Source: Xiphias gladius (lineage: Eukaryota; Chordata; Actinopteri; Istiophoriformes; Xiphiidae). Taken from it: DNA of 64,000 nt. Below are positions 29,440 through 39,869 of this stretch, in pieces (position 1 is the first letter of the stretch; each line of letters opens with the position of its first letter). The stretch lies in the NCBI RefSeq assembly GCF_016859285.1, contig NC_053418.1:25131829-25195828 (forward strand), read 5' to 3'. The notes under the pieces are model-generated. The model saw nothing but the letters and a program-made list of their open reading frames with translations. It was not told the DNA's origin and did not search any database. A program made the translations under genes and the position numbers.

Positions 29440-29585
29440 TTTATCAGATCAAAACTTGAGACTTGAATGTTTTGCTTTTAGCTTTTAGAAGGTCGACTCT
29501 CAAGTAGTTCAAGTCAAGACTGAAGTCCACATATCTGTGACTGAAGTCTGACTCAAATCCAAGTCTCAAGTCTACAACTCTAATT
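29440..29585. repeat. Interspersed 'caagtc/gactc' repeat fragment
   Basis: Dense AAGTC and GACT words (TTCAAGTCAAGACTGAAGTC, GACTCAAATCCAAGTCTCAA) recall a common fish repeat. The fragment is short and diverged. Confidence 0.45.
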
Positions 29586-30124
29586 CAGATCATCTGAAAC
29601 ATCTTTGGTAAGGACACAGCTTCATTCTGCTGCCACCTCCCTTGTATTAGGGTGGCAACAGAAGTTTAAGCAGTGGATATCTCAAAACCTAGACACCACT
29701 AGAGTTAAGTGAGAAAATATTTTAATTTTAATTTAATTGTATTTTATTTTATCTAATTTTATTTTATTTTATTTTGTATTTTGCAGTTTGGGTGAAGAAA
29801 TCCTTTAATGTTGGGCATTTAAAACGGTAGTAAAACATTCTCTTACAAGTTTATCAAATGCAGTATAATTTCTCAAAAAACTGAAACATTCAAGTAAACT
29901 ACCAGCATTTCCAAATCACACTACCTGACTGGTTATTTACCGCCTCTGTTTGTGAGATGAGTTTATACTGATGCGTATTGTCACTTTCACTTGCCATCTA
30001 GCCATACACACATACAGTCGTATATGGATCCTCCACACCTGATTATAGGAGCAGATAAAACAACTACAATAGTGTTTTCGATTTTTTTTTTTTTTTTTTT
30101 TAGCGAAAGACTTTTTTTTTTTTG

Positions 30125-30362
30125 GCGCGCGCGCGCGCAGCGTTTACAGCACAACACACGACTGACGCTTGTTGGAGCGAGACGCGACGCCGTATGTCAA
30201 CTGACGACGCGACGACTTGGTTTGTATGGAGGGGGGGGGGGGGGCAGCAGAAAGCGTGGAGGAGGGGCCCCGGGGTGGCAGTAGCCAGGACTCCCCCCCC
30301 GGGGGCTGGCGCACTCTGCGTGCGCCGTGCCGTGTGGTGTTACAGCAACTCTCTGAGCAACA
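30125..30362 (+). promoter_or_regulatory. GC-rich promoter/5'UTR of the MaoC-like gene
   Basis: An abrupt island of high GC and CG content after poly(T) DNA. It opens with GCGCGCGCGCGCGC (30125-30138), has a 14-G run (30231-30244) and paired C and G runs (30267-30275, 30293-30305), and ends at the start codon 30363. It is the most CpG-like stretch seen in the window and is placed exactly where the next gene starts. Confidence 0.55.
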
Positions 30363-32783
30363 ATGGGGAATGCGCAGAGTTACGGCGTCGCCTCGCTCGC
30401 TGTATTGTCAGCGTATTTATTTATTTTTTTTACATTTACTAAGTTTGTTCAACAAGGAACAAAAATGTGCGACACTGCCACACTCGCAAGTACTCTCGCG
30501 TACCTCTACATCAAATATCCTGGAGCTCACCTGACACGGACACACCACCTGACAACAACAGCGACGACGACGACGTGTGAAGCTGTTTGCACGGTCCCCA
30601 AGTGCAGGCGAGCTGCGTCCACCTCCATTGAAATGTTAAGGAGAGAGCTTTCAAACCCAGCGTATCTGTCTCTCTAAGGCTGGAGCTCCCCGTGTTGAGG
30701 GTTCTCTGCAGCAGAGGCGGTTGGGTGGGATTATATCCAGACAGTGATACAGCGATCACCCGCTCGTATCTGTGGCAGGCTGCTGCTGATGGTGCTCACT
30801 GATGAAAACTTCAGGCTCAGCCCAGCAGGTTACACTTTCCATCCAGCATACCTGATGTACAGTTGTGTTTTAGGTTTTAGGTGCTAAGTTTTAGGTGCTG
30901 AAAGCCTAGTGAGGATGTTTCAGTGTTTGGTGTGACCACTGTATGATGGATACGAATCGAAACATCTGAAGTGCCCAAAGCCTTTGACATTCTGAGAATT
31001 TTTCAACCAACAGACATTAAAAAAAGCAAATGACCAGAGAAAATCCCAAAAGCCAAGTTCAGTCACTAGATCCAGTCTTGGAGTCGTCCACATGGGCATG
31101 CAGTTTTTTTTAGGTACTTGGCTCGGGTGAACTTCGGTTTATCTGTCTTTATGATTAAAAACCATTTCAGCCGTTCACCTTTGAAAACGTGGGGATTTAA
31201 AGTCTGTTGAAATGAGTCTCTTCGCTGCGGTCAGCCCGATCATCCGAGATTGTGGACGCGGTGCAGATGCTGAACAGCTGTAAATTGCGAGTTCGATTCC
31301 GGGCTTGATGTCTATGCCATACACCTTGTTATACCAGGCAAAAATGTCCGACCAATATCCAATCAATATTGTCCCGCGGGCAATAGAAGCATGTAAGTGA
31401 AACGTTGTATGTCATCTGGACATGGAACAGTGTAGCCAATGAGCAGCTTTGACCCGAATCAGTTGCTGTCACATAAGCACAGATACAAACATATCGCCTG
31501 GAGTCAGGAGGGCGCATTATCAAGTCAAAAAATGAATATAGCCCTGGAGTGGTTTCAGAGTTTCGAGGCTTGAATCTGACAGAATTCAGGCCTCGATCAG
31601 TAGATAGTGAAAGAAATTTGAGTCGCAAACTCAAATTTCATGCCTGAGCTGATCAAACCAGATTGTTTTTATAAGATTACTCTTACATGTATTTTTGCAG
31701 ATGTCTCATACACCCAGAACACACATTTAAGTACATCATATTTAGCTATTCCCAATGCCCTGATTCCCATGTTTCATTGGTGTGCTTATAATAAAAGGTT
31801 TGAAAAGGCTGGCGATATGGTGGTAATTGGGAATTCCTCTTACAGGTCTGGTTCTTGTGTGCCAGAGTTTGAAAACCCTCCAGCCAATTGATGAGCTGAA
31901 GAAAGGTCCGTTCATGCTGCAGGTCCAAGTCCTGGAGTACCGGCAGACTGATGCAGGGGTGGAGGTTGACATCCGCCTCTCTGCCACTTCTCGTTCCGGA
32001 TGCCCAGTTTGGGAGAGCGTCCTGACACTGCTGTCCAAGAACAAGCTCCACAAAGCCCACAGAGGCTTAACGAAGAACGAATATGAAAGTGAGCAGTGCA
32101 ATGTTGATTTTTGCTAACAGTGTTTTTAGGCTTTTTTTACACTAGGAACATGAAGTAATGTCTTCCTCTTACAGTGGCAGTTTTGCATTTAATGATAACC
32201 CATAGAGGCTAGGCTCACCCAAGCACCATAACATACATGGGCGCAGACTCAGACCCTTTCTTGTTATGTATCCTTCCTCTGGCAGGCCAACCAGAGGAGC
32301 CTGTGCCAGAAAGCATGAAGCAGGTAGAGCTCAGAGTTCCCTGGAGTACCTACCTGCAGTGTGTATGGTCCCTTTCTGGCTACTCCCTCTTTCGACTCCT
32401 CTCTCTACCAGCCAGGCTCTTTGGCTGCAGATCACAGACCGCGCCAAGTCTCTGGATGCTGTCGGTCTGCTTGGCAGAAATCGAAAAGCACAAAGGTATG
32501 CAGATTTATTTTAATGAATTTTGTGCAAAGACAAAATGATTGTGTTGAGCTATCTTCAGCAGTAGTTGTCAGACCTTCTCATTGCTCTGTTGTGTCATCA
32601 GGGTCCGAAGTCATCACAGCTCCTGTCAACATGACTGCTCAGTTTAAGGAGCCTCTGTTGGTACCAGGCAAAGTGACAATCAGGTTTTGGGAGACGATCA
32701 AAAATGGGGTCAGTCTTCCGTCCAAGGCCTCACATGTAGCAACAAGGAAACAACTTTTCTCACATGGTGGGACTGATTTCTAG
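30363..32783 (+). CDS. MaoC-like / hot-dog-fold dehydratase-related protein, partly resolved gene model
   Basis: The three 3' exons are clear: 31846-32088, 32285-32495, 32602-32783, all phase 1 and joined without stops, ending at TAG 32781. The first gives a double-hot-dog N-domain-like segment (GLVLVCQSLKTLQPIDELKK, DIRLSATSRSGCPVWES). The second gives the second domain (LPARLFG, LWMLSVCLAEIEKHK), and the third the closing strands (FKEPLLVPGKVTIRFWE). This order matches MaoC-type enoyl/hydroxyacyl-thioester hydratases. The likely first exon starts at 30363 (MGNAQSYGVASLAVLSAYLF, hydrophobic anchor about 8-28), but its donor and the exon(s) between 30.5 and 31.8 kb are unresolved; 31305-31365 (MPYTLLYQAKMSDQYPINI) is a candidate. 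The hydratase signature GDxNPIH is replaced by GYSLFRL. It may be a non-catalytic homologue or a decaying gene. Confidence 0.6.
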
Positions 32784-32830
32784 GTCTTGATGAGCGTATA
32801 GTGTTGATAAAAGTAGTGTTGTCAAAACAC

Positions 32831-32836
32831 AATAAA
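32831..32836 (+). terminator. Polyadenylation signal of the MaoC-like gene
   Basis: AATAAA about 50 bp beyond the stop codon at 32783, followed by T-rich sequence. Confidence 0.5.
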
Positions 32837-32839
32837 ATG

Positions 32840-34800
32840 TTAATATTTTACTTCTTCCATTACCTTCTGTTTCATTTTGGACTACGCGGTGCATTTCAGT
32901 AATTAAATTCAACAAGGCTGGTCTGGACAATCAGCTTATCACCCTTCACCATTAAAGCATTTCCTCATATGATAATAAAATAAAATATTTGTAGAGTTAA
33001 TTTTACCTTTCTTACAAAATTTCAATTACATATTTTTTCATAAGAACATGTATTAATAGATGTATCTGCTTCTGAGCTTCCTCTTTTATTGTTAAGTGTT
33101 ATCAGCTTCATTGAATGTAACCACTGCAATTCCTATGATAATGTCAGAGTATTGTTCTACAGTCAAACCTGATTTAAAAAAACAAAACAAAAAATCAGTG
33201 GATTTGACAGTACTAAAAGAGCCATGTCATTGAATAAAACAGACTTTTGTATTAGACTTTACTGTAAAAACTTTCGCTTTCAAATAAAATGTGCCATGTT
33301 CAGACGTGAATGTGGACCTATTTTAAATGCAGTGTGAATCGGTTTACTTTTTTTTTCTTTTGTCTTCCTTGTTTGATGAGTCATTGCAAAAAAATTACAA
33401 CAGGAATGTAAATTGACTTGCGGAGACACTTACAACCTGCAGCAGATGGCGGATGATTTATACTGTATAACCGAGAGGAACCAAAGGAAAAGGCACACTG
33501 ATTCAGTGAGATGCTGCCTTGCAGGTGGACAACTTGCAACTCTGATGCAAGCTTTTAATTTTAAACTCTACAGATCTAGTCTGTCGTTTCTTTTATCTGA
33601 GTAATGGGGCTGTATTGATGTTGGAGGCCATCTTTGGCCACGAATGACTTGTCTATGGAGTCTACAACTGTTTCATGTTGATTGCCCCATGATCTAAGTG
33701 ATCTGAAACATTTGTCCTACACTGTGTCAATCACATGCTCAGTGGCTTTTATGCTGAAGAAGGAAAGGTGCCCAAAATTGATAGATTTTTTTTTTTTTTT
33801 CACTGAATCAGTGTTCAGAGTGTGCAGTTTTACCATTCTTTATTATCATAGACTCATCCATCCCACACTGTTAAAGGGATACAGTGTGTCTGTGATGGTG
33901 GTAGTGCTGATAGTAGGTGTGACTGCTGCACCACCAACACCTGCTGGACTTTTGTTGATAGATTATCTATTGCTTGTATTTTTATCAACCCTCTTGTCCC
34001 TGCCCCTTTAACTATCAACCAGTTCAGACCGATCAGAGGTTAGTCGGCACAAAAGAGGTGATCAATAATTTATAGGTTTTGTGTGAACTCGTCATAGCAG
34101 TAAGAGCACAGGTGTAACTGAAGCGTGACAGGGAGCCAGCATGAACAATACCGGGAGCCTGGAACCGAAGCAGCTGAATGGAACCTTAAATATATTATTT
34201 ACATCTGTTCTTCTCTTACTGCGACGTGAAAAAATGTCATACCTGTAATGCTTTCGCTGCATATGTAAGTGTGTGTGTGTATATATATCTATATCTATAT
34301 CTATATATATAGATATATACACACACACACATACATATGTATGTTTGCATTTGTGTTGTTGTTTACAGATACAGAGTTAAGTTCTGACTGAACTTATTGT
34401 TCTGTCATTTATAGCACTGACTCAGAATTTAGATGACCAGGCTGAAAAATTAAAAATTAAAAAACTGAAAAATGACATAAGATTACACTAGTACATCACA
34501 CAGTAATTGTGTGAAGGGGAAGGATGTTGAGTGTAACAGGAAGAGAGCGAAGTTTGGGTGTGGTGTACTGTCATGCCATATTGGCGCTGACTACACAATT
34601 TTATTACAACAGAAATTGTGGCACATACGTTACCCTAAGCCAAGATTAACTAGAGCAAGTTAGACCTTATTCATTTCGGGTTACATATGAACCAGTATCT
34701 ACAGTAAATGACATCTCTCCATGTTTCCAGGTTACATATACACCCAAAATGCATTTTTTATGACATGTCATAGCCAAAAATGCACAGGTGTAAATAATAA
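32840..34800. other. Intergenic, no gene seen
   Basis: AT-rich sequence with a poly(T) run at about 33786-33800 and a compound (TG)n(TA)n(CA)n tract at about 34268-34330 that can fold on itself. Short open frames here have neither splice context nor familiar motifs. Confidence 0.55.
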
Positions 34801-34802
34801 CA

Positions 34803-35345
34803 TTAAAAGGGAATAGCTCGACATTTTGGAAAATACACTTTTCTGCTTTCTTGGTGAGAGTTACATGAGAAGTTCAATGCCACTTTAATGCCCGTGTGCT
34901 AAGTACTGAGTTGTAGCCAGGAGGCGATTAGCTTAGCTTAGCATAAAGACTGGTGGCAGAAGGGCCAGCTCCACCCTAACGTAAATAAAATAAAATTGCC
35001 AGCCAACACCTGCACATGGTCACCATCAGCAAGAAACAGTTGCACCAAGCAACTCCACATAAAAACACAGCTTGTCCTTTTTCACATTGCACTTTGTGTT
35101 CATAATAAACGAATGGGAATAAAACCGGTGAAGAAGGCAGCTTTATATGTCTTGGTAGATGTATTTTTGAACTTTGGACAGAGCGATGCTAGGCTTTATG
35201 CTGAGGAAAGCTAATCACCTGATGCAGGCTGTTGCTCAATATTTACTGTACACACGATAGTGGTATTGATTTTCTCATCTGACTTAGCAAAGAAAGCGAG
35301 TAAGTGTATTTCCCACAATGTGGAACTATTCCTTAAATGATGGCT
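34803..35345. mobile_element. Palindromic MITE-like element (copy 4, best-preserved ends)
   Basis: Left end GGGAATAGCTCGACATTTTG; right end, reverse complemented, AGGAATAGTTCCACATTGTG. Both are followed by a GGAAAATACAC / GGGAAATACAC block. Inside, GATTAGCTTAGCTTAGCATA on the left and GCTTTATGCTGAGGAAAGCT on the right are inverted partners. About 540 bp, no open frame. Confidence 0.75.
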
Positions 35346-35984
35346 CAATTACATTCAGGAGGATGAGTTAATACCACAGCAATTCTACTGACACGATTGT
35401 GTTCTTGTCAGATATTCTTTTGAACCCGAAGAGATCATAATAGCTGAGAAATCGTTTGAATTGAAAGATTTCTGATTAGTTCTAGCAGCAGGACTTTGTG
35501 CTGTAGGTTTAATACATCAACTGTACATGAGCACTTTGTCAGATGCCTTGTCTACCCGTTGACTATACTAGGCTAATGCAGACATCGTCCCCACAGGGCA
35601 TGAAGGCTTTTCAATATTTGATCCCGTCGTTATTCCTGTTTGCAGCTTTCATGTATGTGAGGGTCTGTCCTCCTGTATTATTTATTGGAACAGATTCCGT
35701 GCATGGGACTGAGAGAAGTGGCTTTTCATGCATCCCTGCACCACTGCAACGTTTCAAAAAAGGAATCAGGGAGATGGTTCCCAGCATGAAGAGAAGAAAA
35801 GACTGAAGGTTTAATCTGTGGTTTTCCGAGATGAAGAGAAAACCTTCATTTCACTTACATTTTCACATTCATGAGAAAAATATTGAAGGTCAGGTTTAGT
35901 CAAGATTACAACTCCACTAGTTAATTCCCTTCACTTTAAAATGATAGAAAATGGCATTAAAACACTCAGGTTGGATTTTTCTTA

Positions 35985-36100
35985 ACAGTATATTGAAGAA
36001 AGAATTTGACATTTTGTAAAATACAAAATATTCACTCTCTTGCCGAGAGGTAGATGAGAAGATTAATAAATCTGGTGCCTTTTTTAGTCAACATTTCATA
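35985..36100. mobile_element. Palindromic MITE-like element (copy 5, one arm only)
   Basis: AATTTGACATTTTGTAAAAT, CTCTCTTGCCGAGAGGTAGA and TGAGAAGATTAATA follow the left arm of the family. The second arm was not found. Confidence 0.5.
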
Positions 36101-36339
36101 CTGGCTGTACTATATGTAAGTAAGTTTTTGGTTCAAAAAGCGAATGTCTTTATATTCTGTAGATACTAATTGTTTCCATGTGTTAACATGTGCAACTGTA
36201 TAACTGTGGACATCATTCTGTCAGACAATCACATAGTACAGCAAAAGCAACAAAAGAAAAGTAACGAAAGAAAAAAAGGCATTACTGCCGGTGTGATTAC
36301 GATCAGTGCAATGTCACGTGACTGCCTCCTTGCGCACAC

Positions 36340-36515
36340 GCTGAGTACAGCTGTAGTACAGCTGTAGTACAAGATGAGGGGAGGTTGCGTGTGAAGAATC
36401 TCTGTTAATAGACATCCAGGTGGAGGAGAAATCAGTTTCAGCAGCTGTACTGGAGATCAGCTGGACGCACGCCGGGTCATCCCACCTCCGCCATGTGATT
36501 CTCCTTAAGGCTTGA
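36340..36515 (+). promoter_or_regulatory. Possible non-coding first exon/promoter of the CaaX-tailed gene
   Basis: A less AT-rich block with short direct repeats (CAGCTGTAGTA twice at about 36350-36370), ending in a good donor (GCTTGAG|GTAAAAG at about 36517). It lies 2.6 kb upstream of the 39176 acceptor on the same strand. Assignment to that gene is a guess. Confidence 0.25.
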
Positions 36516-37904
36516 GGTAAAAGCATTTTTCAAATATTTGAATTTAAGTGGATTTTTATGAAAACTGGGATTTCTGCATGTATGATCCTGCACCTGTTCT
36601 TGTTCAATCAGTTCTGTGAGGGATATATAGCCTAATAGTCTAGTTATTGTATAGGACAGTGTTAGGTATGTTGTGTAACCCTAGTATAGTGCTGCTGTTA
36701 GCAGTGACACTCATGTAACAGTATATATTGCCAAAAGAACCAAGCTAAATAGTGCTGTAAAAATGTTATGTCACTCTGCAAAAGGGACTTTTGCATTAAA
36801 ATGCTTCAAATTGTGGTTGGCAATAGAGTATTTATACTCTTTAGAGTCAGGACTTTAGAGTTGGACATACAATTTTGAGGTTATAAATGTCAACTATAAG
36901 TACTTGAGTTAACATTATTGTCTCATTTCTCCTTGTGGTGATAGTATAAGTTCCTTCTTCCACAATAAAAACTGTTGTGAGCCTTCCCGTAGTCACTACT
37001 GAGACAACAGAGCCACCAACCAAGTGCTAAGCAAAGCGGCAATGCAATGTGTGTGTTTAAATCATATCTATTTTTCATCTATTGTTGCTCAGTCACCACC
37101 ACAAGCTGTGGTGAAGCACGCTGACGGTCGCTTGAACATGTACATTGCCGTTATTATTCATTTATAGAGTCCCAATTCTGTCATTTTTACGAATCAGTCA
37201 AGTGCAAGAGGATCAGTCTGTGAAGCTCCTATATGGCGTGCAGTGCGTTTAGCATGTAGAGCCATAAAATGGAAACACTCCCAATGAAGAAGTCTTTGTG
37301 GACTTACTGTAAACATCTCATGTCTCAAAAAAAAAAAATACATGCATAGCAAACTAAGATGTGACAGAAATACTTCTAGTACCGTAGCTCTGGCTGATGG
37401 ATAGAGACACCTGACATCAAGCCTAAACTATGTTCTGGAGAGTGATGAATTCTTTACTTCATCTGTGGAGATTGGAAGGGTGTATGTGTGTGCATTAAAT
37501 AGATCATACACACACATACACACGCCTTCCTTGCTTAGAGCACTTTAGAAGAGTTCATCTGTCTCCTTCTTCAAAGAGCTGATCCTCAGGGAATTGAAGT
37601 TATTTTTTGCTTCTTTTAAAAGTACCAGCTTCATTTATTTATTCAGACAGGCCGATACTAAATGACAGCCTGTTCTCTCTTAGCAGCCCACTGTTGTTCA
37701 TAAAACATCTCTACTGCACTTACTATTACCTGCCCTTGTTGTCGTATTAGCTAGAGATGTGAACAATATTAATACTCAATTATAATAACATGGATATTAC
37801 AAGGAAGGATTACTGAATGGGCCTACTGGCCACATTCCCTGGGGACCAAGCGCCAGAGCCTCTGTCTGAAGTAACATTTCTTGTTGGAAAGTAAACCAAC
37901 CAGG

Positions 37905-38135
37905 CAACGACCACAAAGAGAGATTAATTGACCACAATGAGATCCAAAATGACCGCAAAGACACACTACGTGGCTACAAAGAGATGCTAAATGACTACAA
38001 TCACTCACAAAGCAACCACAAAGAGAGACAAAATGATCAGCAAAGAGATACAAAACAACCAGAAAGACATGTAAAATGACCACAAAACGCAAATTGATTG
38101 CAAAGTGAGACAAAACAACCACAAACCAAACAAAC
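37905..38135. repeat. Degenerate minisatellite, 'acaaagagayacaaaatgaccac' type
   Basis: About ten imperfect units of roughly 20-25 bp built on ACAAAGAGA and AAATGACCAC. The minus strand gives a long open frame of Cys/His/Phe-rich repeats, a by-product of the repeat. Confidence 0.7.
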
Positions 38136-38599
38136 AAATCACAAACCTCTTTCAGTTTGGGTGTCTTGAGGGGGCTTTCACATACAGTATCTGTACCCAG
38201 TGGCCCATTATCTCACAATCCATCCATGGTATACCAGGGTAGGTTATATGGATAAAATTGTCTGTCACAGTGTACACAATAATGATGTACATGAGTGGAA
38301 AATCGTAGCAAATGTAGGTGCTTCCATACAGGGCTCAATGAATGGTTTGATGAGTATGAAAATCACACGATCTCAAACCAACTGAACACTGAGGTGAGAT
38401 TTTGGTGTGACATGTTCAACATCGCTCCAACACATTTATCAAAACGCCAAATGACTCTCTCATTTAGCGTTTTGATTTTCACCCCTCCAGTAGATATCCG
38501 GAGACTATGAGAATATATGACAAGGAGCACAGAGGTTTTCTGGAAGCTCGAGGCTCATGCTGAGGCTCAGGGGAATGTCATTGATTTTGCAGGTCTTTG

Positions 38600-38735
38600 G
38601 TCATAAAGGAAGAGTTGGAGGAACACTCGGATGACAGCCGAAGGCATTAGGATTCATCCTCTGGGCACCATGAATGTCTGTTCCAAAATTTGAGCTTCTC
38701 CATCCAACAGTTGTTGAGTTATTTCAGTTTAAATG
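38600..38735 (+). repeat. Interspersed teleost repeat, 'ttcatggcaatccatcc' family, copy 3
   Basis: Contains the diagnostic GGCATTAGGATTCATCCTCT, GGGCACCATGAATGTCTGTT and CCATCCAACAGTTGTTGAG blocks. Confidence 0.65.
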
Positions 38736-39139
38736 TCAGAGATATTGTCAGAAACAAAGATATTTTCTAATGTCCTGTCTTTAATCCACAAATAATTTTG
38801 ACGGTTTTTTAACACCTATTGTTATTCATAGGCTTATTCATAAAATGTTGGAACAGTATCTGTAGCTAGTCTGTAGTTAGTTTGAAATTGATAGCAGCAG
38901 AATAGAGGTAACTGGTGAATTAAATAGTATATCTTGAGGGTCATAATAATTTCCAATATAAGGACTTTTTTCCATTCACATGTCATGTAGTCTGATCTTA
39001 GATGCTTTAAACTTCCATTAAGGATTGGTGTCAAGTCCAAAGCTTGAGCTTAGTATCCCACAGTAGAGAAAGTAAGGCTTTAGTTTTCTACCTTTAACAA
39101 GAAAGTCCACTTTCTATCTTACGATTTCCGAGGTCAAGA

Positions 39140-39865
39140 ATGAGCTTTCGCATGAAATCATCTGTTCTGTTTCAGTGCAGCAAAGGAAAACACATGAGGA
39201 AGCAAGGAAAGGGCGAAACTGCCAGCATCCCTCTCTCTTCTCCAACAGGGAGCAGCTGTATGCAGGCCTACCATGACTACCAGAAGGTGGCTTTTAAGAT
39301 GTATCCTGGAAATGGTCATGCCACCGAGAACGGTTCCCACAATAGGAGAGAGCAAGTCACTAGCTGGGATGGCACAGGCAAGGTGCCAGACATCATCTCT
39401 AAAAACAAAGACCAAAAGGACAGCATTAATGAGGAGAGTGTGAACAGGAACTCCACATGGATGATGGACTCAAGCAGCCAGGCCTACTCAGGGCCAGAAG
39501 ACAGCTCTACGGACCCACATGAGACCCTGACAGAGACTTCAACTTTGACCTTTGTGGACGCCCACATCATGGAGGAATCAGCAGGCAACCACAGTCTCCA
39601 CGGGGTGGGGATGGTTTACCTCAAGGAATTTGTGCTGATAGATGATGATGACGATGGGGACATGTCGCTAAGAGAGAAAACAGTGACAGACTTGTCCGTC
39701 ATGGATGGGAAAGCTGCCGACCTGGTGTGTGGGAGACTGTTGTCCACCTCCAGCGGCTCAGTGTCAGAGTGTAAGGAGGAATCTCCGGCTCCTGAAGCAC
39801 CGCCACCTGAGGAAGGTAAGACTGCACACGGGAAGAAACGCTGCTGTTTCTGCACCCTTTTATGA
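39140..39865 (+). CDS. Unrecognised protein exon with acidic stretch and Cys-rich CaaX (prenylation) tail
   Basis: Open for 241 codons. A strong acceptor (TCTGTTCTGTTTCAG) at 39161-39175 lies in frame just after the ATG, so the true exon is more likely 39176-39865, the last exon of a gene whose upstream exons I could not find. The protein is hydrophilic and Ser/Thr/Glu-rich, apparently disordered, without TM or globular signatures. A conserved-looking block follows: YLKEFVLIDDDDDGDMSLRE, KTVTDLSVMDGKAADLVCGR. It ends GKKRCCFCTLL: basic pair, palmitoylatable cysteines and a CTLL CaaX box, whose terminal Leu favours geranylgeranylation. The arrangement resembles the paralemmin C-terminus (KKxRCxCCxxx), but the paralemmin coiled coil is not seen. 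Likely a lipid-anchored membrane-associated protein; family unknown. Confidence 0.6.
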   Translation: MSFRMKSSVLFQCSKGKHMRKQGKGETASIPLSSPTGSSCMQAYHDYQKVAFKMYPGNGHATENGSHNRREQVTSWDGTGKVPDIISKNKDQKDSINEESVNRNSTWMMDSSSQAYSGPEDSSTDPHETLTETSTLTFVDAHIMEESAGNHSLHGVGMVYLKEFVLIDDDDDGDMSLREKTVTDLSVMDGKAADLVCGRLLSTSSGSVSECKEESPAPEAPPPEEGKTAHGKKRCCFCTLL

Positions 39866-39869
39866 CCCT

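Noticed and set aside
30122-30534. Overlapping 105-106-codon frames in the GC-rich promoter
   Set aside because: Gly/Arg/Ala-rich frames from GC-rich DNA; the frame starting at 30363 with a hydrophobic N-terminus fits the downstream gene better.
31233-31305. tRNA-like 73-nt segment with AGCCCG...CGGGCT ends and GAGTTCGATTCC
   Set aside because: The acceptor halves pair and a B-box-like word is present, but the T, D and anticodon stems do not fold. Probably chance, an old SINE scrap or part of a MaoC-gene exon.
31742-32101. Two overlapping minus-strand frames (119 and 104 codons)
   Set aside because: Antisense shadows of the MaoC-like exon 31846-32088.
33682-34011. 109-codon hydrophobic frame
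   Set aside because: Low-complexity Val/Leu content, no family resemblance, no splice sites or promoter.
37823-38137. 104-codon minus-strand Cys/His-rich repeat frame
   Set aside because: Produced by the degenerate minisatellite; no splice or promoter context.
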